Positions 58,398 to 64,000 of a stretch of DNA of 64,000 bases are shown piece by piece. The translations under genes were made by a program, and so were the position numbers. The stretch is from Bradyrhizobium liaoningense (GTDB lineage Bacteria; Pseudomonadota; Alphaproteobacteria; Rhizobiales; Xanthobacteraceae). The notes under the pieces were generated by a model. That model saw only the letters and a list, made by a program, of their open reading frames with translations. It was not told the DNA's origin and searched no databases. Position 1 is the stretch's first letter; each line of letters begins with the position of its first letter. Where the stretch lies: NCBI RefSeq assembly GCF_018130785.1, contig NZ_JAFCJT010000018.1:94757-158756 (forward strand), written 5' to 3'.

Positions 58398-60020
58398 ATG
58401 AGCGCCGGCGCATCCAGTCTGTCGGACACGGAGCGCGCGTTCGACGGCGCCTCGCGCTACCGCCTGCGCGATCTCTTCACACCACTGGACACGCTTCTCG
58501 TCTCCGGCGGAGATCCGCGGCTGGCGCTCGACGCTGGGGATCGCGTCAACGCCTATGGTTGTGCGGCCGCGCCGGAGCCGGAAATCTGGAATTTCGCCTC
58601 CTCGACGGCATCGACGATCTCGCAATTCGCCTATGACCGCGCCGCGCTGGCACGCGAAGAGCTGGTGCACAGGTGCCTGTTCGACGAGGTCGAGATTGCC
58701 TTCGATGCGCGCTGCGAGGACATGCGCGAGGAGTTGCGCGGCCATCTCCAGCTCTCGCCGCGCGTCGACGTCATTTTCTCGCCGTCCGGCACGGATTCCC
58801 AGCTCCACGCCCTGTTCCTGGCGCGTGCGGTGCTCGGCGCGCCTCCCGTGACGATCGTGGTCGGCGCCGACCAGACCGGCAGCGGCACGGTTCATACCGC
58901 GCGCGGACATCATTTCAGCTCGATGACGGCGAGCGGCTTTGCGGTCCGCAAGGACGGCGCAGTCGCGGGGCTCGCCGGCGACAGCATCGCGGTGCCGCTG
59001 CTCGATGCCGTATCCGGCATCGCAATGCGCACCGATACGGACGCCGAGGTAATGCGTGCAGTCGAGAACAGCCTCGCGCAAGGCCGGTGCGTTCTTCTCC
59101 ACATCATGGATTCGTCAAAACTCGGCTGGCGCGCGCCGAGTGCTGCCTGCCTCGATGAGATCGCGCGGCGCTGGTCGCGCAAGGTTCAGGTCGTCGTCGA
59201 TGCCTGTCAGGCGCGGCTGAGCCGCCGCCGGCTGCGCTCCTATCTTGATCTCGGCTACATGATTTTGATGACTGGCTCGAAGTTTTTCGGCGGGCCCGCT
59301 TTCAGCGGCGCGCTGCTGGTGCCGAAAGGGCTGTCGCGATCGCTCGACCGGATCGAGGGGATTGCGCCGGGCTTCTTCGACTATGCGGGCCGCAGCGATT
59401 GGCCGATGGCGTGGACGGCGCTGCGCTCCCGCTTCGAGCGCCGGCCGAATTTCGGACAATGGCTGCGCTGGGAGGCGGCGCTGGCGGAGATCGGCAGCTA
59501 TTACGCCGTGCCCGGGGCTTTTCGCGTCAAGGCGCTGGCCGAGCTGGCCGCCGGCATCGACAGCATGATCGCGCTGTCGCCGTCGCTTCAACCCGTTCCA
59601 ACCGCGACCGGGAAGACTGCCGCGGACGACGAGGAGTTCGCGCACGCCACGATCTTTCCGTTCACGCTGCTGCGCGACGGCAAGCCGGTCCCGATTGCCG
59701 AGACCGGCGCCGTTCATCGGGCGCTGGCGCGTGACATGAACGAGGAGATCAACGGCAGCGCAGCGGACCGGCAGGTCGCCGCGCAGCGCTGCCTGATCGG
59801 CCAGCCGGTCCGGCTGGAGCGGCCGGACGAGGGGCCGCAGGCCGTGCTGCGGCTCTGCGCCGGCGCCCGGCTCGTGACCGAGGCCTGGTCGCCGGATCCG
59901 GTGCAGGCCCAACGCAATGTGCAGCACATCCTCGATCGCATCGCCCACGTCCTGGTGAAGATCGAGCTGCTGCTTGACCGCGGCATGGCTGTGCCGGGGA
60001 AGTTTGTGCTCGAGGCCTGA
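58398..60020 (+). CDS. PLP-dependent enzyme, aminotransferase class V/NifS-like, function unknown
   Basis: 540 residues from ATG 58398; an upstream ATG (58377) would overlap the glycosyltransferase gene. The cofactor signature is clear: 'VQVVVDACQARLSRRRLRSY' (Asp268, Gln271) and 27 residues on the PLP lysine in 'LMTGSKFFGGPAFSGALLVP' (Lys295), the same spacing as in cysteine desulfurases. 'VIFSPSGTDSQLHALFLARA' is the phosphate-binding region. The ~180 C-terminal residues and the long N-terminus do not match NifS/SufS, and no catalytic-cysteine loop is evident, so it is not an obvious desulfurase. Translationally close to the next gene (2 bp). Confidence 0.75.
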   Translation: MSAGASSLSDTERAFDGASRYRLRDLFTPLDTLLVSGGDPRLALDAGDRVNAYGCAAAPEPEIWNFASSTASTISQFAYDRAALAREELVHRCLFDEVEIAFDARCEDMREELRGHLQLSPRVDVIFSPSGTDSQLHALFLARAVLGAPPVTIVVGADQTGSGTVHTARGHHFSSMTASGFAVRKDGAVAGLAGDSIAVPLLDAVSGIAMRTDTDAEVMRAVENSLAQGRCVLLHIMDSSKLGWRAPSAACLDEIARRWSRKVQVVVDACQARLSRRRLRSYLDLGYMILMTGSKFFGGPAFSGALLVPKGLSRSLDRIEGIAPGFFDYAGRSDWPMAWTALRSRFERRPNFGQWLRWEAALAEIGSYYAVPGAFRVKALAELAAGIDSMIALSPSLQPVPTATGKTAADDEEFAHATIFPFTLLRDGKPVPIAETGAVHRALARDMNEEINGSAADRQVAAQRCLIGQPVRLERPDEGPQAVLRLCAGARLVTEAWSPDPVQAQRNVQHILDRIAHVLVKIELLLDRGMAVPGKFVLEA

Positions 60021-60022
60021 AG

Positions 60023-61276
60023 ATGCTGCATCCTGTTTCCGCGCCGAACGGCGTGACTACGCCAAACTATTCCGACCGCATCGGCTTTGCGCAGCTGACG
60101 CGGCGGGCCTTCGAGGGCGGCGATCTGCATCCGTTGCGCGAGCATCTTCTGTCGCGGATCGCGGAGGGAACGGCGGAGGCAGGCGAGGGCCTCGATCTGT
60201 CGCTGATCGCCCAGCTTCTCGGCGAGAAGGAAGCCGGGCTCGTGATCCAGACCGAGGTGCTCTCCTTCCACCAATTGTTTCGTACGCCGTGCGCGGTTTC
60301 GAAACCGCGCCTGCGCGTGCTCGCGCTCGCGGCCGATATCGACATGGGTGGCAATACCCCGATCGAATTCCTGCTCGAAGGTTCCGACATCGAGCTGCTG
60401 ACGCTGTACGTGGTCAAGGGCGTCGGTCTGCCCGAGACGTTGCCCGATCACGATGTCGCCATCGTGGTCGCCTCCGATTCCGAGGAATGCCGCGAGACGC
60501 TCGCCGTGATCGAACAGGCTGCGCCGCGCTGGCCGCGGCCGCTGCTCAATCGCGCTGAGCTGATCGGAAATCTCGATCGCGACAAGCTATTCCGGTTGCT
60601 GGCGGGTATCTCTGGTCTCGACATTCCCGTGACCGCGCATGCGACGCGCGCGCAATTGTCGGAGCTTCTGGAAGGCAAGATCGCCTGTGCGGACATCACG
60701 GGCGAATTGCGCTTTCCGATGATCGTGCGGCCGCGCGGGACGCATGCCGGCGTCGGACTCTCGAAGGTTGACGATGCTGCGGCGCTCAAGGCCTATCTTG
60801 TCGAGCGGCAGGAGCAAGACTTCTTCGTCGCGCGCTTCGTCGATTATGCGAGCCCCGACGGGCTTTACCGCAAATATCGTCTCACCATGGTGGACGGCAA
60901 ACCTTACGCCTGCCACATGGCGATCGCCGACCGCTGGGACATCTGGTATCTCAACGCCTATATGGCCTTCAGCGAAGAGAAGCGAGCTGAGGAGGCCACC
61001 TTCATGCTGGACTTCGACAGCGCTTTCGCTGCGCGTCATCGCAATGCGCTCGACGAGATGAGCAAGCGCGTCGGTCTAGACTATTTCATCGTCGATTGCG
61101 CCGAAAACCAGAGCGGCGAGCTGCTGGTGTTCGAAGCCGACAACACCGCCGTCGTGCACAACATGGATCCGCCTGCGGTGTTTCCGTACAAGCCGCCGCA
61201 GATGCGCAAGATCTTTGCTGCGTTCACCGCGATGCTGTCGCGGCATGCAAAGGCCGGCGAAGGGCGTGCAGCATGA
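60023..61276 (+). CDS. RimK-like ATP-grasp domain protein
   Basis: 417 residues. Residues ~1-200 are of unknown fold; 'PRLRVLALAADIDMGGNTPI', 'EFLLEGSDIELLTLYVV' looks like a pre-ATP-grasp Rossmann part. Residues ~200-405 carry ATP-grasp features: 'LRFPMIVRPRGTHAGVGLSK' (lysine/arginine and glycine loop), 'QDFFVARFVDYASPDGLYRK', 'YRLTMVDGKPYACHMAI' and the metal-binding end 'ELLVFEADNTAVVHNMDP'. ATP-grasp enzymes join a carboxylate to an amine or thiol through an acyl-phosphate. The last 4 bases overlap the start of the decarboxylase gene, showing coupled expression. Confidence 0.8.
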   Translation: MLHPVSAPNGVTTPNYSDRIGFAQLTRRAFEGGDLHPLREHLLSRIAEGTAEAGEGLDLSLIAQLLGEKEAGLVIQTEVLSFHQLFRTPCAVSKPRLRVLALAADIDMGGNTPIEFLLEGSDIELLTLYVVKGVGLPETLPDHDVAIVVASDSEECRETLAVIEQAAPRWPRPLLNRAELIGNLDRDKLFRLLAGISGLDIPVTAHATRAQLSELLEGKIACADITGELRFPMIVRPRGTHAGVGLSKVDDAAALKAYLVERQEQDFFVARFVDYASPDGLYRKYRLTMVDGKPYACHMAIADRWDIWYLNAYMAFSEEKRAEEATFMLDFDSAFAARHRNALDEMSKRVGLDYFIVDCAENQSGELLVFEADNTAVVHNMDPPAVFPYKPPQMRKIFAAFTAMLSRHAKAGEGRAA

Positions 61277-62772
61277 ACGAGATCATCCGCAACACGCAAA
61301 GCTCCGTCACGCATACCTCGCTCGATCCGCAGGACTGGAGCGAATTCCGTGCGCTTGCCCATCGCATGCTCGACGATGCGATCGACGGCATCGCCAATGT
61401 TCGAGCACGCCCGGTGTGGCAGCCGATTCCCGATGCGACCCGCGTTGCAGTTAGGACCGACTTGCCGCGCGAGGCAAACGATCTTGCTGATGTCTATCGC
61501 GAGTTCACTGAACATGTCGCGCCATACGCGACCGGCAACGTCCATCCCGGCTTCATGGGCTGGGTGCATGGCGGCGGCACCGCGGTCGGCATGGTCGCAG
61601 AGATGCTCGCAGCCGGCCTCAATGCCAATCTAGGCGGACGCGATCACATGCCGGTCGAGGTCGAGCGCCAGATTGTCGAATGGATGCGCCATCTGTTCGC
61701 CTTTCCGCAAGACGCGAGCGGCATCTTCGTCACGGGCACGTCGATGGCCAATCTGATGGCGGTGCTGGTGGCGCGCACCGCTGCGCTCGGCACGCTGGCG
61801 CGGCAGCACGGCATCGGCAATGATGGCGCGCTGCTCACGGCCTACACGTCGCAGGCGGCGCATGGCTGTGTCTCCAGGGCGATGGACATTGCCGGGCTCG
61901 GCGCCGATGCGCTGCGCAAGATCGATGTCGATGCCGATCATCGCATCGACGTCGCCGCGCTGCGCGCGCAGATCGCGACCGATCGCGAAGTCGGCTTCAA
62001 GCCGTTCCTGGTGGTCGCATCTGCCGGCACGGTCGATATCGGTGCGATCGACGATCTCAAGGCGGTCGCGGAGCTGTGCCGCGAGGAGGAAATCTGGTTT
62101 CACGTCGATGGCGCTTTCGGTGCGCTAGCGATCTTCTCGCCCGAGCTTGCACCAATGCTCGGCGGCATCGAGCTCGCCGACTCCATTGCGCTCGATTTCC
62201 ACAAATGGGGACAGGTGCCCTACGACGCCGGCTTCCTGCTGGTGCGCGACGGCGAGCAGCACCGGCAGGCCTTTGCGCAGCCTGCGGCCTATCTGCGCCG
62301 CGAGGCGAGGGGACTTGCGGCGGGCGCGGTCTGGCCGTGCGATCTCGGCCCCGACCTGTCGCGCGGCTTCCGCGCGCTGAAGACCTGGTTCACGCTGAAG
62401 ACGTTCGGCACCGACAGGCTGGGCGCGGTGATCGCGCGAAGCTGCGCGCTGGCAAAATATCTCGAGGCGCGCGTTATCGCCGAGCCGCGGCTGGAATTGC
62501 TGGCGCCGGTCAATCTCAATATCGTCTGTTTCCGCTACCGCGCCGATGATGCGGTCAACCGCGAGATCGTCGCCGACGTTCAGGAGTCCGGCATTGCGGC
62601 GCCGTCGAGCACGACGCTGGACGGCAAGTTCGCGATCCGCGCCGCGATCGTCAATCACCGGACCGACGAGACAGATATCGACGCACTTTTGGCAGCCGTG
62701 CTTGAGTTCGGCGCGCGGCGGCTCAGCGACGCGGTGATCGAGGTCGAGGCGCCGCCGCTCGCGGCGCAGTGA
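61273..62772 (+). CDS. Group II PLP-dependent decarboxylase (aromatic-L-amino-acid decarboxylase type)
   Basis: 499 residues from ATG 61273 (ATGA overlap with the ATP-grasp stop; the frame is open further upstream but that is antisense-like). 'NVHPGFMGWVHGGGTAVGMV', 'DASGIFVTGTSMANLMAVLV', 'FLVVASAGTVDIGAIDDLKA', 'WFHVDGAFGALAIF' (PLP-pyridine Asp) and the PLP lysine in 'ALDFHKWGQVPYDAGFLLVR' (Lys311) define the DDC/GAD group. Family members release CO2 from Trp, Tyr, DOPA, His, Glu or similar; some relatives act as aldehyde synthases or transaminases. The substrate cannot be told. Last gene of the operon, before a strong terminator. Confidence 0.88.
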   Translation: MNEIIRNTQSSVTHTSLDPQDWSEFRALAHRMLDDAIDGIANVRARPVWQPIPDATRVAVRTDLPREANDLADVYREFTEHVAPYATGNVHPGFMGWVHGGGTAVGMVAEMLAAGLNANLGGRDHMPVEVERQIVEWMRHLFAFPQDASGIFVTGTSMANLMAVLVARTAALGTLARQHGIGNDGALLTAYTSQAAHGCVSRAMDIAGLGADALRKIDVDADHRIDVAALRAQIATDREVGFKPFLVVASAGTVDIGAIDDLKAVAELCREEEIWFHVDGAFGALAIFSPELAPMLGGIELADSIALDFHKWGQVPYDAGFLLVRDGEQHRQAFAQPAAYLRREARGLAAGAVWPCDLGPDLSRGFRALKTWFTLKTFGTDRLGAVIARSCALAKYLEARVIAEPRLELLAPVNLNIVCFRYRADDAVNREIVADVQESGIAAPSSTTLDGKFAIRAAIVNHRTDETDIDALLAAVLEFGARRLSDAVIEVEAPPLAAQ

Positions 62773-62790
62773 GTAGGACGCGCAAGTCGA

Positions 62791-62831
62791 AACGACAACG
62801 GCCCCGGAGATGATCCGGGGCCGGTTTCGTT
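62791..62831. terminator. Bidirectional Rho-independent terminator
   Basis: Stem CGGCCCCGGA (62799-62808) / TCCGGGGCCG (62814-62823) with the outer AAACGA / TCGTTT also pairing and T-rich sequence after it. It lies between the plus-strand decarboxylase gene and the minus-strand flbT. Confidence 0.88.
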
Positions 62832-62854
62832 TGAGGTGTTCGGATGCGCGTGGA

Positions 62855-63295
62855 TCAGGCGGCGGTGCTGACGTCGTTCTTGGCCGCTTCGTCCTTGGGA
62901 TGGGTCGCCTGGAACTGCTCACGCAGCTTGTCTTCATAGGCAATCAGCTTGCGGGCGTCTTTCAGTGCCCGGTAGAGATCGCCGCTCATGATGTTGTTGT
63001 TGATGCTTTCGATGATCGGCCAGGCGCTCGGCACGGCGGTGACGATGTCGCGCACCAGGTTGAAATAGGTGCCGTGCTGGCTCTGCGGATCCGGCGAGAT
63101 GTACATGAGCTGGACCGCCAGATAGACGAGCTTGGCGGGCGTATCGGCGGTCTCCGGCGTGAGGATGTCGCGTTCGCGCAGGATCGGCACGTTGTCGCCG
63201 TCGATCAGGAGGCGGGCGCGCTGGTCGGTGTTGGTTATCACGCAGTTACCGACGATGATGCGTTCGTGCGGTCTGAGCTCGACCTTGAGGGCCAT
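62855..63295 (-). CDS. flbT: Flagellar biosynthesis repressor FlbT
   Basis: 146 residues: 'MALKVELRPHERIIVGNCVI', 'TNTDQRARLLIDGDNVPILR', 'ERDILTPETADTPAKLVYLA', 'VQLMYISPDP' are the FlbT signature. In Caulobacter FlbT binds the 5' leader of flagellin mRNA and holds translation back until the hook is done. It is divergent from the flagellin gene here and convergent with the four-enzyme operon. The usual partner flaF is not next to it in this window. Confidence 0.95.
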   Translation of the reverse strand: MALKVELRPHERIIVGNCVITNTDQRARLLIDGDNVPILRERDILTPETADTPAKLVYLAVQLMYISPDPQSQHGTYFNLVRDIVTAVPSAWPIIESINNNIMSGDLYRALKDARKLIAYEDKLREQFQATHPKDEAAKNDVSTAA

Positions 63296-63611
63296 GCCTG
63301 TTCTCCATCAACGCTTTCGTAACCGAGCGTGTGTTGCGGCGGATCAGGGCGCAATACTCCATCAAGACTAGTTAACGAGTTGTGAATCTCCGGCGCTCAC
63401 GCGAAAAACATCAATCTTTTCAAAGATAAGATCGCGCGGCAATGCAGCGGCAATCGCGTCCGCGCGCCCCGAATCGCGCCGCGACTCAGCAAAAGCGCCG
63501 ATTTCATTTCATGCTTCGTTAGATTCTCGGCGCCACGGTCCGCCGGTCGCTGGGTCCATCTCGATCCAAGCAGACGCGTAACAGTAGCGTTTACCAGAAA
63601 GGTAACAGCGT
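63296..63611. other. 316-bp divergent region between flbT and the flagellin gene
   Basis: No gene. It contains the promoters of both genes and the flagellin leader, the expected FlbT target. A GG-N10-GC pair at 63438-63451 is too far from the sigma-54 consensus to call. The stretch just before the flagellin start has a repeated GTAACAG (about 63577 and 63602) around AGCGTTTACC. Confidence 0.55.
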
Positions 63612-64000
63612 ATGTCCGGTATCGTCCTTTCCTCCTCGGTTCGTCAGAACCTGCTCTCCCTCCAGTCCACCGCTGACCTCCTCGCCACCACGCAGAACCG
63701 TCTGTCGACCGGCAAGAGCGTCAATTCGGCCCTGGACAATCCCACCAACTTCTTCACCGCCCAGTCGCTCGACAACCGCGCCAGCGACATCAACAACCTG
63801 CTCGATGGCATCGCCAACGGCGTGCAGGTGCTTCAGGCCGCCAACACCGGCATCACCTCGCTGCAGAAGCTGATCGACTCCGCGAAGTCGATCGCCAACC
63901 AGGCGCTCCAGACCACGGTCGGCTACTCCTCGAAGTCCAACGTCTCGACCACGATCGCCGGCGCGACCGCGTCCGACCTGCGCGGCACGACGACCTATGC
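63612..64000 (+). CDS. fliC: Flagellin, N-terminal part (runs off the window)
   Basis: 130 codons from ATG 63612 without a stop to the window end. 'MSGIVLSSSVRQNLLSLQST', 'ADLLATTQNRLSTGKSVNSA', 'LDNPTNFFTAQSLDNRASDI', 'NNLLDGIANGVQVLQAANTG' is the D0/D1 N-terminus of alphaproteobacterial flagellins. It is preceded by GAAAGGTAACAGCGT with a usable AAAGG. It is the filament subunit of the flagellum encoded by flgE-flgK-flgL here, and probably one of several tandem flagellin genes. Confidence 0.95.
   Translation, partial: MSGIVLSSSVRQNLLSLQSTADLLATTQNRLSTGKSVNSALDNPTNFFTAQSLDNRASDINNLLDGIANGVQVLQAANTGITSLQKLIDSAKSIANQALQTTVGYSSKSNVSTTIAGATASDLRGTTTY

Noticed and set aside
63438..63451. GG-N10-GC pair upstream of the flagellin gene as a sigma-54 promoter
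   Set aside because: The -24 and -12 contexts (CGCGGCAA / AGCGGCAA) lack the TGGC and TTGC cores.

Overview
The window looks like chromosomal DNA from Bradyrhizobium or a very close relative. It is GC-rich. It carries an alphaproteobacterial flgE-flgK-flgL / flbT / fliC flagellar set, a MocR/DUF1127 pair, and a giant apolipoprotein-like coiled-coil protein of the kind called GROWTH POLE RING in polar-growing Rhizobiales. Many intergenic gaps hold the palindromic repeats typical of this group. I saw no rRNA, tRNA or CRISPR. All family assignments were made by reading motifs, not by database search.

Layout. 1-4.2 kb: the end of an SDR oxidoreductase, an Ala/Pro/Glu-rich hypothetical protein, an MFS carrier and a dipeptide epimerase. 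4.3-7.2 kb: an MlaE-MlaF-MlaD lipid-transport operon. 7.4-14.0 kb: the 1945-residue polar-growth candidate, divergent from a histidine phosphotransfer protein; a TTAA-N7-TTAA (CtrA-type) site lies between them. 14.2-16.9 kb: 2Fe-2S ferredoxin, thioesterase, ferredoxin-NADP reductase and a secreted DUF2147 protein. 17.0-27.8 kb is the plastic part. An IS30-type remnant has replaced the tail of a membrane-protein gene. A CYTH-CHAD gene is frameshifted and split by a ~7.2 kb island flanked by an imperfect 19-bp direct repeat. The island holds two cell-surface acyltransferases, a serine recombinase, a resolvase relic, a helicase-like fragment and a broken tyrosine integrase.

27.9-35.8 kb: a complete-looking D-glucarate/galactarate pathway on the minus strand (galactarate dehydratase, ketoglutarate-semialdehyde dehydrogenase, glucarate dehydratase, 5-keto-4-deoxyglucarate dehydratase, LysR regulator, MFS importer). 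A shared GAYCGATGC motif lies in front of three of its transcription units. 36-51 kb: ordinary housekeeping and stress genes (SGNH hydrolase, YbhN-like protein, DUF892 ferritin-like protein, DHA2 efflux pump, MHYT-GGDEF-EAL protein, DUF218, MocR with DUF1127, universal stress protein, SixA-like phosphatase, FAD oxidoreductase, MsrB).

51.4-64.0 kb: the flagellar region. A sigma-54 type promoter precedes flgE-flgK-flgL. All three encoded proteins are enlarged or mosaic, and they share insertion modules. Directly downstream, with its own TTAA-N7-TTAA site, lies a tightly packed four-gene operon: glycosyltransferase, NifS-like PLP enzyme, RimK-like ATP-grasp ligase and aromatic-amino-acid-type PLP decarboxylase. 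It is followed by convergent flbT and then the start of a flagellin gene. This four-enzyme cassette inside a flagellar locus is the best candidate for an undescribed system; a role in modifying the flagellum or another surface structure is inference only.
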